A stretch of 64,000 nucleotides of DNA from Sipunculus nudus (GCA_026874595.1 CM049321.1:808479-872478); one strand, 5' to 3'. Shown: positions 12,086-23,452, counted from the stretch's first letter. The notes: a model not told the origin generated them from the letters alone. Program-made: numbers and translations.

Positions 12086-14416
12086 ATAGAGAAGTACAGT
12101 GAATTATGATATGGAAGAGTACACAGTTGTGTATTCTATTTGATGTAATCATGTCTGTTGTCTAGTCTGAGAGTATTGTGAATTTTCGGCAGTTTGTTAT
12201 GCTACAGTCGGTAATTGCTTTCACACAGGCAATCATGCTACAGTCGGTGTACAGCATGTAATCATATTGCGTATGTTTTACTATTTTTTTTTCTAAACAA
12301 ATGGTAAATGTATTTTGAAGGCATAACATGTATTACAATTTGATACGTACCTATTCGTATTAAATTCTTCAAATAACAATGCACCTACGCGAAAAATTGT
12401 ATATTAAACAAGTGTTATATCACGTGGGCACTCTGTCAGCTTTAAGATAAAAACTTTCAAATATTATCAAGTTTGTGTTTGTTTGCACCATAAGCCTCTG
12501 GTAAACCAGTTCATGTGACATAATACTGACATGCCGAGACTCATTGTATTCTGCAGTCGATTACACACAGACACACACACCCTCACACACACATATATAT
12601 TCATCCTTTACAAGGCCTTGATCAATTTGCATAAAAGTATTGATATGTTTAAATTCTACACGTTATGTATAATGAAGTATGATAGTAAATATAAATGAAT
12701 ATATCTTCTAAATAGCTGGTACTGTTTACTCATTACTGGCTTTTTAATAATGAACGAGCCATCCTTTTTAGAATATATTTTAGAATTTTAGAATTTAGTA
12801 ATAAATTCAAATTACTTCTCTTACATCCAACAAAATATAAGCTTGTTGAACTGTCCCTTCGGACCCTGGGTGCTACAGCAAGAAACGGCACGCTTTTTTC
12901 ATGATTTCCGGTCTTTTGAAAGATTCTTATAATTCAGTCCAGCTAACTTAACTAATGACAGATTTGGTTATTGACCTGGTGTCTTCGTTATATAACGTTT
13001 AATGACAGTTATCATAACATTAATTTTCTTTTAAATAATATCGTTTTATTATTAAGACTTCTTTTTCCACTTGGACTCGTTTTCGCATTCGGAGTTATAA
13101 GTCACAAGTGTTAGATTTCGAAACTAACCAAATGGGCGCAAACTCGGACTCAATGGATACAGCAAGACTGGTAATCTGGACTTAATAAGAACGCTTGCGG
13201 TCATGTATTTACACAAAGAACAGATTAACATATACAGGTTAACATCAAGATCAGCCTAAATTAAAAATATCCTTTCCTGAAATACCTCTACACTTAAATA
13301 TTTCTATCCCCCAGGTCTTAGCCCACTTAACAGTCTTTTTCTAAATTGATTAAGATACAGGGCAAACATGAAAACATTGATAAGCGCAAAGATGCGTTCT
13401 TGCCTGGAGGTCCATTGTTCCAGATAAATTAAAGATATAGGACACACATTATTACACTGATCTTTTAATATAAAATATTTGAATTTTAGTACATTCATTG
13501 TAGGTGTTTCATACTTTTGCAACTTTTACCTTACCCGTCTGCTGTCTAAACCAAACATTGCACTGCAAATGATATTAAGTTTCCTAGAGTGAATCGACGA
13601 TAATAGGATATCATGAAGGCGAGTTATGTGGGCTTGAGAATAATATCAACAAACAAATGATGTTAAAGCATTCATGATATACCTCATTTATACCTAACTA
13701 TACCTTATACCTAGATATAACTCACAGATGTATGTGTTTTTTTCGCTATTTTTCCGAACTCAATAAGCCAACGCGATACTCGTATGTACTATTCAGAAAT
13801 TAAGCTTCATTCAAACTGGGCCGGATACTGAAATTTTTGACCTCTGAAATTAAGTTAATGGTCAAAAATAAACACCAGATGCAAACTTGCAAAGTATTAC
13901 AGTTTACCCTTTAAAAGCTGTTTATATTGAAAAGTGTCTGTAGGTATGAGTGCAATCTTGATGTAGTTTTTGTATATTTATATTCCCTCTTTTATATTGA
14001 ATGTGTACTTTTAGGTTCAGCAAATATAACTATATTTCGATGCTCAGTAATCCGTTGTATTGAGTAGAAATTCGTTATTATGAATGTTACACATAATTTC
14101 ACATACTTTCTTACTGATTCGATCATGAACTTCAGCCATTATCAACGCAAGTGTCAACTCGTAAGGCAAGATTTTGTGTTTTCAGTTATAAAACCTCATG
14201 GCGTATTCCATCCATTCATTTAAAATCAAATTAAACAAAATAAATATTACAACGAAACTCTGTATTAAAGTAAGAATTGTAAAGCATTAGAAAGATAGAG
14301 CATCTGCCTCGGTATTAAAAATACTTTGCTGTCTTTGGAATGAATGAGAAAGAATTGCAGGTAACATCACGTGAAACAGTTACAAGAAACAAGCTCCGAA
14401 ATGTTCCTCACCTTTA

Positions 14417-14418
<2 letters not shown>

Positions 14419-14456
<38 letters not shown>
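14419..14456. repeat. (TC)n microsatellite
   Basis: Nineteen TC dinucleotides without interruption. Confidence 0.95.
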
Positions 14457-14458
<2 letters not shown>

Positions 14459-14518
14459 ATACAGTGAATAAATTACAACGTATACTGTGAAAATAAATAA
14501 ATTAAATTATTAAAAGGT

Positions 14519-14794
14519 TCACTTGTTTAAAAGTTTTTCTTTTGGTAAATACGTTAAAAGATGAGGACTTTTCAGAATGAGAAAGAATTTATAGACTCTG
14601 GCCAGCCAAAGCGTGATCGCCACGTATTTAACGTGATAATAGAGGAAGTGCGTCAACCTTATAACTGTATACAGGTGTGTCAAGCAGAAACCAAGAAATA
14701 ATGTCAAACCAATGTCTTCCTCTGGCCTTGTAAACCCCTTGCCGTTATTATCACCAAGAATATAAGGAGAAAGATGATATATGCTCGACGCCAT
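14519..14794 (-). CDS. possible small membrane protein ORF
   Basis: A 91-codon ATG-initiated frame. It opens with a short polar part (MASSIYHLSPYILGDNNGKG) and continues into a long hydrophobic, aromatic stretch (about residues 27-75) that could form one or two membrane segments, then a basic end. I recognise no family and no splice partner. Hydrophobic frames arise by chance in AT-rich DNA, so this is a weak candidate. Confidence 0.2.
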   Translation of the reverse strand: MASSIYHLSPYILGDNNGKGFTRPEEDIGLTLFLGFCLTHLYTVIRLTHFLYYHVKYVAITLWLARVYKFFLILKSPHLLTYLPKEKLLNK

Positions 14795-15739
14795 GATAAG
14801 ACCAAAATATTACCAGGCGGGTTTCAGTTATGTGTCATCATTACTTTTTAACCTTTAAAAATCATGACACTTTTCTAACACTTTTCGAAAATGGATGTTT
14901 AACCATGTTATTAATTATTCTTATGATAATTAAATCTGGTCTTACTTAAACCATTAAAGGTCAGTGTTGCCATTATGAATTAAATATTATATCATTTTAT
15001 CATATTTTTAACACGCAATCCTGGCCATCCCTTTGTATTAGGACCATTACTGTTTCTACAGCCGTCCCTAAGATTCAGTTAATATATAGGTGTCGTTATG
15101 CAGTTTATTTTTTATTTTGTATCCAAATATAAATGTCTTAGTTCATACATTTGGAAATATAATAGCGTTGTATATATAATTTTGTTAAAGTATGTTTAAT
15201 TTATTTATTTCCACACAGCAAATAACGGTCATATAACAAGACATTCTTTTCGTGAATTTCAGTAACACAGAATTGTTACTAAACAACAAAATATATGGTT
15301 TAAATTGTTCATATGGTTCGAGGAACAGTAACAATCAATCAACCCATTTCCACAATGCGTTGATTGATATTATATTACCTTCACGCAGCTGGGGACCGCT
15401 AATACGTTTGTCATAATTTCAGGACATACACTAGTTTCAAATGGGTGTTTTTCGCCCTGTCCATGTTTCAGGACATTCATAACCACGGAAATCATTCATA
15501 TCAGTTTCACGTCTGTACATATAGTTCTAGAGATGTAATTTTAAAGGGTTTTTCATGAACATTTCATGTCCATTTGATTTTTTAGATCTCCTGCGTCTTT
15601 TTATATTCAATATGTGCAGTTATATATTATGTGGATATTTGTATGTATGGAAAATTTATAAACGCAGTTTACTTAAAAGAAGATAAGTTCCTCAAATATT
15701 CCGGTATTGTCATCATATGTCATCGTACGTCACATCATA

Positions 15740-15963
15740 TATCGTCTGCACCAAGACTCCTAGCCAAAGTCTTCATCACAAGGATGCGCTCTCTCGACCA
15801 AGGAGTGAATGGGTATTTGTCATGGGTGGCAGGCTTATGTATAACAAATAACCCTTTAGCGCCTGATATGGCTACTATGGTTGTATCATCCCACAGAGCC
15901 GAGAAAAGCTACATGAAGGAACAGGCCCGAAATAACAGGAAGGCAAAGTTTAAAGTCGGGTGA
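15740..15963 (+). CDS. possible internal exon or coding relic, unrecognised
   Basis: About 70 codons with less AT-biased composition than the surroundings (ending RAEKSYMKEQARNNRKAKFKVG). The stop codon TGA at 15961 overlaps a strong donor (cgg|gtgaga), so this could be an internal exon whose neighbours are missing. The lysine/arginine-rich end resembles the tail of some transposon-encoded proteins, but I cannot name one. The first part of the open frame (from 15631) is AT-rich and probably not coding. Confidence 0.2.
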
Positions 15964-17223
15964 GACTGAAATCATCGGTGATATCAGACATTAAGCTTTT
16001 ACCACCACCTCAGAAAAAAGAGCAATAAAACATTTGATATTAATCCACCACGGTCAAACATCCTTATCCTTTTTTATATTCAAAACCAAACATACAAAAT
16101 GACAAACATAAATCTTGCACATTCCCAATAAAACAAGATGCAATTTCTTACCTCTCCATATAATTTATTTTTAGAATGTTATCTTGCCCTTTTGATAAAA
16201 AGGGCTGAATATAAGAAGGGAATATATATAAACCGACTGATAACAGACCTGCAAGATATGATCTCATTATTTTTGGACAAATTCGTGGATAGAGATTTCA
16301 ATGGTGATCCATGGACAAGTATTCATTTGGAAACAAAATGTTTGCTGGGAAACACTGACACAATAAATACTCTTAAAATACTGCTACCTCTAAAAATCCT
16401 ATTTATCTATCATAATGTTTATGTAACATTTAATATTCAAAAACAATATATAAAAATATATAAAAAAATGTAACATTTAATGTGCGATTTTGTATATTCC
16501 CCGTGTATGTCACCAAAGGGGCTGTATTATTCTACAATCTCTCTATATGTTGGGTCTCTATGCTTTACCCACATATATATTTTTTTTTTATTTTCTTAGA
16601 ATTTGTTAGAAATGTATTATACATTTATTAGCATTTTGTGTTTAAGATATTTATATTATATAATAATTATGATGTCAAATCAAAAGGTGACTATGGATTT
16701 TATGTATCAGATCTATGTATTAAGTTAAATTAAATTGCACCTGTTATTTATACGATATTTCATGGTTAAATTTCTGTTTGTTTTACTAGCTGGTCCCGTC
16801 TACAGACTAGTAAATTCATATTCCTTTTGATGTTGCTTTTAGAATTCTTATGGGAATGGCTCTAATGGCAGCAGAGTAAATCATTTTCCCTCAGGAGTGT
16901 GGACGCAATAGGACATGATTTACTAATGAGCTCTTCAGGAGCTGAGTGAATGTACTGGAATATCACAATAAGTAAAACATGTATATGTCTTTCTGTTGCT
17001 GTTTTAATGGAACCTTTGCATGGTAATCCATTCATTGTTAGAAGTGTACAGAACAAGCAGCAACAGTTAAACAGTTTCTCCTGATGATATGACTTGCAAC
17101 AAATGACATGTGAACAACAAATTAGTTGTTCTCTCGTACAATGCCGTTGGGACATATTTCTTTTACCGATATAGCACCAACACGGAAATATATAATAACG
17201 CCCAGAATTTGTTTGTATAGTTG

Positions 17224-17231
17224 TATAAAAG
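17224..17231 (+). promoter_or_regulatory. TATA box of gene B
   Basis: TATAAAAG lies 74 bases upstream of the gene B ATG. This predicts a transcription start near 17255 and a 5' leader of about 50 nt. The leader region can be aligned with the sequence just upstream of gene A (both carry ggacac... and ...cag before the ATG). Confidence 0.5.
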
Positions 17232-17305
17232 CTATTTCCTTTATGTCATCAGGTTCCCTGATCGGACACAGAGATATTTGTTTGAATTCCGCTCACCAGC
17301 TGACA

Positions 17306-17591
17306 ATGCAGGAACTTCCCATTATGCTTTTTATAGCACTGATGTTTTTAATAAAGGCGGCTTTTTCATATGAAGGAGCATATTTTGATCGACAACATCT
17401 TAAATCTTTGGGATCAGTTTTGAAAACATACGAAGCTCGGTCCAAAGTTGATTGTGCAAAAAGCTGTTTGAAAATTACTGGATGTAAAGGATTTAGCTTT
17501 TCTCGCAGCAGCGGAGGAATCTGTCAAATTATTGATACCTTGGACGTTCCAGAAACGCAGAACTTGATTCCTGTAATGGTCCGCCGAACAG
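17306..17591 (+). CDS. gene B exon 1 (signal peptide + PAN/Apple-like)
   Basis: ATG at 17306; donor g|gtaatg after 17591, phase 1. It encodes the signal peptide and the four-cysteine PAN-like module (DCAKSCLKITGCKGFSF). Confidence 0.85.
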
Positions 17592-17708
17592 GTAATGAAT
17601 GTTCAAATGTGCTTCATAGAATTTAAAAAGGGACATAAAGCACTTAAAGACCATTATCTACCAACAACAGCTTTTAAGCTTTCATCGTTGAAGACTGTAA
17701 TTTCTATG

Positions 17709-17757
<49 letters not shown>

Positions 17758-17825
17758 TGGAAAGGGTATACACAGAAAAGTGTTTCACTGCCAGTGGGAT
17801 TCGAACCCAAGATCTTCCGATATAT

Positions 17826-17870
<45 letters not shown>

Positions 17871-19470
17871 GTGTGTGATTCAATAATGCTCCATGTATCA
17901 ATACATCAAAACTCTTAATTTAAAATTTAAAAATCAGTTATGCATTTCCCGCAGAGCCTCCAAAGAATTTTGCATTGTGTTTCGTCGCCATGGAGACTGA
18001 CCTTTCATCGGTGCACGGGACTGTTCCATTTGATGCTTTAATCATCGATAACTACTGGAATGCTGTACGACACGAGTTTACGGCACCTGAAAGCGGTCTC
18101 TACCATATCAGCATCAGTGCTTCCATATCAGGAACAGTAGGAGTGAGCCTTCATCTGATCGGCCCCAATGGTTTTATTGCCAGTTTAACTAGCAACTCTT
18201 CCGGGTACGGAATGGTTTTCTCCAAACAAACTAGTCGAGACATAATTAGGCAATTATCCGAAGGAGAGACCATTATGGCTGAAAGTTCATCTGATCTTCA
18301 AAGTGGCCCAGGGATGGAGGTTTCCTTAACTATTTTTGGGCTTGACTCAGCATTCGGAGCCAACTCTACTGTATTCTGTGCAGTCGCAAATAGGCCGGAA
18401 GAAAATGCAGGGGACTTCAACCAAGTAAGTGCAAGTCACAATCATTCATAATAGTTAAGTTTTATCTCGTGAGGCGAGGAATTAATGTTTGTCTTTAAAA
18501 AGTGACCTCATGATGCGCTGTTTTAAGAAAACTGATTGTGAAAGAGAAATGTAGATATATATTTTATATCAGTTAAATAAGCTTGATAGAAGTTTTTAGA
18601 AGGTAGATGTTTTCGCACCATTCCATATTCCCAGATAATGATTCCAATTTATAGAGTACTGTGTACAAGTAGTTTGGCCTTGTCATATACAAACTACCGT
18701 TGTGCTTGTAGGTCCCAGTGAATCGAGGCGGTCATTATGATGTGCAAGCGAAAAGTTTCTCTGCACCTGAGACAGGTTTATACTTCTTCAGTTTATCGTT
18801 TGGGATTGATATGTCATTTGAGCTCCTCAAATACGCAGCTAAAGTAGGTTCAGATAAGGTATATGTAATATCTGTGCGACATGATATCCCTTTCAACGGA
18901 AGCGTGTATGACAAGGATATAATCGGCGGCTCTATATTGGTTAATCTATCAGCCGGTGAACGTCTGTCTGTGGCCCGAGCTGAGTCTAATGTGGAATCCT
19001 ATAACTGGGCTGACGCAGGACTCCAGACATCCCTCTGTGGATATCACTATAAACCTATTAATGGTTACCAGGTGGCGTGGTCAGTACATCTCAATAGCAG
19101 TCTCAAGATAAGAACTCAGCCTGAAGACCCAGTCAGATTCCCCAAAGTTGTTGTGAACGCTGGAGACGTGTGGGACCAAGTATCAGATAAGGCTCACATC
19201 CGCATACCCGGCTACTACTTCATACATCTCAGCCTGAAAGCCTCAGATCAGGGATTTGACTGCTACCTGATGAAGAACGGCTTACGGGTGTTCCGTTTGC
19301 AGATCAGCTTCCCACAGGGCATCGTTAGTAGGTCTGACAGCCGCTCCGGTATTGTCGAGGCAAGAGCGGGAGACGAGCTATATGTGCGTTGTGAAGAGCC
19401 GTCTGATATCTACTCCGTAGCGATACCTCGGTCTTCATTCACGGGTTTCTTGATAACACCGTTTTACTAA
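17306..19470 (+). CDS. gene B: PAN/Apple + triple C1q-like secreted protein (intact)
   Basis: Three exons (17306-17591, 17955-18424, 18712-19470) give a 504-residue protein. Residues 1-21 form a signal peptide (ending AAFS). Residues about 32-92 form a PAN/Apple-like module with cysteines at 50, 54, 60 and 73. Residues about 100-250 form the first C1q-like jelly roll (PFDALI, FTAPESGLYHISI). Residues 253-366 form the second (FSAPETGLYFF, LSAGERL). Residues about 372-504 form the third (AWSVHL, IRIPGYYFIHLSL, GDELYV, SSFTGFLI). C1q-like proteins are commonly secreted recognition lectins in bivalve immunity, and PAN modules bind protein or carbohydrate, so an extracellular recognition role is inferred. 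There is no collagen region. A direct tandem copy (gene A) lies 7.5 kb upstream. The start was chosen because it gives the signal peptide and matches gene A. Confidence 0.85.
17712..17755. repeat. (TA)n microsatellite in gene B intron 1
   Basis: TA array on the left side of the SINE-like fragment. Confidence 0.95.
17756..17819 (-). mobile_element. SINE-like fragment with tRNA B-box
   Basis: About 64 bp inside intron 1 of gene B, bounded on both sides by TA arrays. On the minus strand it reads gggttcgaatccc (17796-17808), a perfect RNA polymerase III B-box as in tRNA T-arms. A short tail follows, containing gtgaaacacttttctgtg. No A-box or full tRNA cloverleaf is present, so it is a 5'-truncated tRNA-derived SINE piece rather than a tRNA gene. 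Confidence 0.55.
17820..17868. repeat. (TA)n microsatellite in gene B intron 1
   Basis: TA array on the right side of the SINE-like fragment, with one aa interruption. Confidence 0.95.
17955..18424 (+). CDS. gene B exon 2 (C1q-like domain 1)
   Basis: Acceptor tttcccgcag|ag, donor caa|gtaagt. It encodes residues 96-252 with cysteines at 104 and 237, which may pair. The following intron is phase 0. Confidence 0.85.
18712..19470 (+). CDS. gene B exon 3 (C1q-like domains 2 and 3)
   Basis: Acceptor tgcttgtag at 18711; stop TAA ends at 19470. It encodes residues 253-504, two consecutive jelly-roll domains joined by CGYHYKPINGYQVAWSVHL. Cysteines lie at 361, 436 and 479. Confidence 0.85.
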   Translation, partial: VPVNRGGHYDVQAKSFSAPETGLYFFSLSFGIDMSFELLKYAAKVGSDKVYVISVRHDIPFNGSVYDKDIIGGSILVNLSAGERLSVARAESNVESYNWADAGLQTSLCGYHYKPINGYQVAWSVHLNSSLKIRTQPEDPVRFPKVVVNAGDVWDQVSDKAHIRIPGYYFIHLSLKASDQGFDCYLMKNGLRVFRLQISFPQGIVSRSDSRSGIVEARAGDELYVRCEEPSDIYSVAIPRSSFTGFLITPFY

Positions 19471-19987
19471 CACATCATCGGCACATCGGGGCCCTGGCAA
19501 ACATTTATGAAGTGTGGGCACTTATTTGATTATAGAACTCTCCAACAAGACACCACCCCTCTGCACCATTAACAGTTTCGTATAGTTTTTAATATATTTT
19601 AATGTTACTGATGAATGCTGTTTGGGGCGTGAACTGTATTATTGATATATGTATTCAGACTGAAGTTTTTTGTTATACATATATATACCATGTTCTGCCT
19701 TTTTTGCATAAACTGCCTTAAAGACGTTCACACACACATACCTACACACACATATATTTAATGGAGATGGCGATGTGTAAATGCAGCAATATAGTTTCTT
19801 AAGATATTTGGGGGTTTTATGGTTATTGGATAGGCACCATATCACGAACGTGTTTGTCATGTAAGTCTTAACCAGTGTAAATTGAAGACATGCATAAATA
19901 TGCGAATTAACTCTAAGAAGGATATTCCGGTTTGGTCAAAGGACCGATCATCCACTAGAATATGACATTTTCAAATTGTCACGACTG

Positions 19988-19991
<4 letters not shown>

Positions 19992-20061
<70 letters not shown>
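19992..20061. repeat. (TA)n microsatellite
   Basis: About 70 bp of TA with one ttta interruption. Confidence 0.95.
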
Positions 20062-20519
20062 TCCAGAGTTAGTTCCACTCCTTTCCAGGCAAAATAAAAT
20101 GACTAGGGGTAAAAATTAAACGGTTATTCCTCAATTCACGCTAAGAGTATAGTACATCCCACAAAACAGTATCGATACATGTCTCTATTCTCTATCCTCG
20201 AGTTAGCAAATAACGCAGAAAGAAAATATTTTTTATTTATTTGTACATAAATGTACGCCTATTGCCTACAAGTCCTTTCATCCTCGACCAAAATGCTTGG
20301 ACTATCTGTGGTTGAAAACACATGGCTTTAGCTGCTATACTACATAAACTTTCCTAAAATTACACTTATTTTTCGTGAACTTCGAAATTGAACCATTAAT
20401 TTGCTACTGTCGGAAATGCTACCTTGCCAATCTTGAGCCTTCGTCTGGTGCAAAACGTGAGAAAATTGTTCCTTCACAATTAACAACTTATGCAATTGAT
20501 CCGACGATATACTGTGTAT

Positions 20520-20720
20520 AACGTGTATATGTGAATATGTATATATGTTTATGCACATGTATGTATATATCTGTGCATATATAAATAAATGTGTGTGTAG
20601 GTATGTGTGTGTATGAATAGGCTATGTAGGTATTATATATGTGTGTATAGTTTTTTATGTATTTTTTGTGTGTATGCATATTATGTGTATACTGACCTAT
20701 ACATGTTTGTATACGGACCG
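20520..20720. repeat. TG/TA-rich low-complexity tract
   Basis: Two hundred bases of irregular tatatg/tgtgtg alternation. The open frames read through it on the minus strand are composition artefacts. Confidence 0.8.
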
Positions 20721-20757
20721 TCAGTCTGAAATAAAGCTTTACCTATCTATCTATCTA
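20715..20757 (+). mobile_element. retroposon 3' end with (TCTA)n tail
   Basis: The phrase aataaagctttacc directly precedes four to five ctat/tcta units. A polyadenylation-like signal running into a short simple-repeat tail is typical of the 3' end of invertebrate LINE/SINE retroposons. No upstream body was recognised. Confidence 0.35.
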
Positions 20758-22560
20758 TACTCATATTAAAAAACTTCTCTGAAGTGATACTGTAACCAAA
20801 ACTACTATTCGCATTAACATAAAATATAAATTACCACGTAGACCGACCAAACATTTAAAGGTAATGTGATCAGAGGAAAATAAAGGAGGGAGGATCCGTA
20901 ATTAAATCCTGTCGGTCGGCTACGTTAAAAAAAAACAAGCTTCACCAGTGAAGATCCGTTTTTATATGAACCCGTAACAATAGATGCTTTATATATAAAA
21001 TTAAAATAAATGCGTGTTGTGACAACTACCCTACAGTTTTACGAAGCACCCCACGATTCTGAACACTAAATTTAAACTCTAAATCACTAAATTTGAACAT
21101 TTGCGACACAATAAAACACCCATCCAATGCTCAAAGATTAATTTATCATATTATCTAATAGATGCGAAAATTATGTTGGGCTGATGCGAAAGCCATGTGA
21201 CAACATCAAACATGACCCATCTCATAGTGTGAATTAAGTCTCACACTGCTTGTAACTTGAGCAATAATGTTAAGAACAATTATACCACATACATGCTTGA
21301 CTTTTAACGTTACCGTTTTTGTATTGTTTTATGTGTATCTCGAAAAACGACCCAACCCTTATTATATGTTTGTGGTATAATTATGTTTTTCTTCCGCTTT
21401 AAGACCTCGATGAGAGTAACCAACAGCTGAGATATCAACTTTTCCTGATCGGGGCAATGTTTCACCTATATTGAAGGCAATGTCAATTATTTAAGGCGAG
21501 CCATTCACCTGCATTATGTGTAGAATTTATGTGATTTCTTTTTTAGTCTTCGTTTATATTATATGAACTATAGGTAATTCCTGGTGATAAAGGTTTTCTT
21601 ATGGTCTAAACGGTGAGCATTCATCAATCAGTTGTCCTGAACTGCCTAATTATATGAAGTCTGGCTGTCGTGGGCTTTGCGGTCCAGAAACCAGGTACAG
21701 GAATGATTGTTGGCTTTTTCTATTTTCCTTTGCAAATACAGTTAATTAGTTCATTTCTTCAAATTTCGATGTATAATATCGGCAGGAGGCTAAATTATCC
21801 AACTTTAAATTGGTTATAACAATGACAGTTACTATCCAAATTCGGTGCTGATATTACTTCATTATCAGTTTTAAACTGTTGAATGAAGCTACCTAAGTAT
21901 TTTTTATACAAAATGAAGTTGCGCTTTCATAGTAATATATAATGTTTATTTTCAGTTGATATGGTTTGATATGCTTAGCCTGGTTTACGGGTCATTATAC
22001 TATAATACGCTATAATACGCTTCTCACAATACTTGGTGTGAAGGAACCTATTGAATCAAATATGCATTTTACTTAAATGAAAATCTAAAATAGAATCTTC
22101 ATGTAAATGTAGGAAGCAATCGTTTTCTATTGGTCTCAAGTTTCCCGTGACCGGTCCATGGTGTCCTTGACTTGGCTCTTGACCAAAAATACGTTCCTTA
22201 TAAGTTGGATAATAATGCTTGAAAATTCACTTGAAATTAAATATTAAAACATACAAACTTTTTATTCATGTTAATATGGAGTTAATATAAACACGCAAAA
22301 TGGCTTTGAAAAACACCACAATTTTGTCCCGACTTGGTCCTGATTGGTCAAGGAATTGCTGCAATCAGGCAATAAAGTGTGTTGTTGATGAATAGCCAAA
22401 ATTAAAGAAAAATCTGCCAGAGAATTAGGTGACTTAAATGATCTCATTCATAATTTGCAAAATTTGTTTTCGTGAATTTTCATACAGTCCCCATTTGTTT
22501 TGCCATTACTGCAATTTTATCAGACTCTCTGTAATATTAAATATTAGTGATTGTTAAATA

Positions 22561-22700
22561 AAGAGTTTAACATTCCTGCAGTTTCTTCTGGTCTGTTGCT
22601 TGTTAGGCTTGATGGACGACCTTTTAGGTGGAATTTTACTGCTTCTGTTCCCAAAAGAGAGGCAATGATGGGGACATAATAGAGACTGCTTACAGGTGAC
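22561..22700 (-). pseudogene. inverted relic of the C1q-like exon 2 (third family copy)
   Basis: The minus strand encodes SPVSSLYYVPIIASLLGTEA, then KFHLKGRPSSLTSN, joined directly to RPEETAGMLN. The first part matches gene A exon 2 around residues 138-170. The second part matches its last residues (SEETAGMFN). About 65-70 codons between them are deleted, the junction lying at a gcaa microhomology. It is closer to gene A (VSSLYY, GTE) than to gene B (ESGLYH, GTV). No exon 1 or exon 3 is seen nearby. It continues without a break into the minisatellite at its 5' side. Confidence 0.75.
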
Positions 22701-23452
22701 GTAGCTGATCCTGACGTATTGGAGACTGCTAACAAGTGGCGTTGGTAATGCTAACGTAATAGAGACTGCTTACAGGTAACATAGGTCATGCTTACGTATT
22801 AGAGACTGCTTAAATGTGACGTAGGTGATACTGACGTAATCGAGACTGCTTACAGGTAACATAGTGGATGTCGACGTAATCGAGACTTCTTACAGGTTAC
22901 GTAGCTGATGCTGATGTAATAGAGACTGCTTACATGTGACGTAGCTGATCCTGATGTAATTGAGACTGCTAACAAGTGGCGTTGGTAATGCTGTCGTAAT
23001 AGAGACTGCTTAGAGCTAACATAGCTGATGCTGATCTAATAGAGACTGCTTACATGTGACTTAGGTGATACCGACCTAATCGATACTGCTTACAGGTAAC
23101 GTAGCGGATGTTGACGTAATCGAGACTGCTTACATGTGCCGCAGCTGATGCTGATGTAATAGAGACGGCTTAAAGGTGAGGTAGCGAATGTTGACGTAAT
23201 TGAGACTGCTTACAGGTTACGTAGCTAATGCTGATGTAATAGAGACTGCTTACAGCTAACATAGCTGATGCTGATGTAATAGAGACTGCTTACAGGTGAC
23301 GTAGCTGATGCTGACGTAATAGAGACTGCTTACAGGTGACGTAGCTGATGCTGACGTAACAGAGACTGCTAACAGGTGACGTAGTTAATGCTGATGTGAT
23401 AATTACTGCTTGCAGGTGACGTAAATGATGCTGACGTATTATAGACTGCTTA
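22677..23452 (-). repeat. 40-bp minisatellite, about 20 units, derived from the C1q exon
   Basis: Twenty units with a strict 40-bp period (three units per 120 bases without a register shift). The minus-strand unit begins cacctgtaagcagtctct and contains tattacgtcagcatcag. It matches gene A exon 2 bases 10420-10459 at 30 of the first 34 positions. A higher-order period of six units (240 bp) is visible: variant units with aacaagtggcgttggtaatg recur at about 22731 and 22971. Confidence 0.9.

Larger units (their letters stand above)
11831..17120. other. intergenic region between genes A and B
   Basis: About 5.3 kb without a confident gene. It contains a TAGTA-type low-complexity tract near 12030-12085, a short direct repeat (atgctacagtcggt at about 12198 and 12237), a CA-rich tract near 12560-12600 and a (TC)n array. 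Two weak coding candidates are listed separately. Confidence 0.5.
19471..22540. other. non-coding region downstream of gene B
   Basis: No gene recognised. It holds the probable 3' UTR of gene B, a long TA array, an alternating purine-pyrimidine tract (about 20520-20720) and a TCTA-tailed retroposon end. Confidence 0.5.

Noticed and set aside
16138-16473. 111-codon plus-strand frame
   Set aside because: Strongly AT-driven (I, K, Y, N, L-rich), no domain, and no counterpart near gene A.
17796-17808. tRNA gene
   Set aside because: Only the T-arm/B-box sequence is present. There is no A-box, anticodon arm or acceptor stem in the TA-bounded 64 bp.
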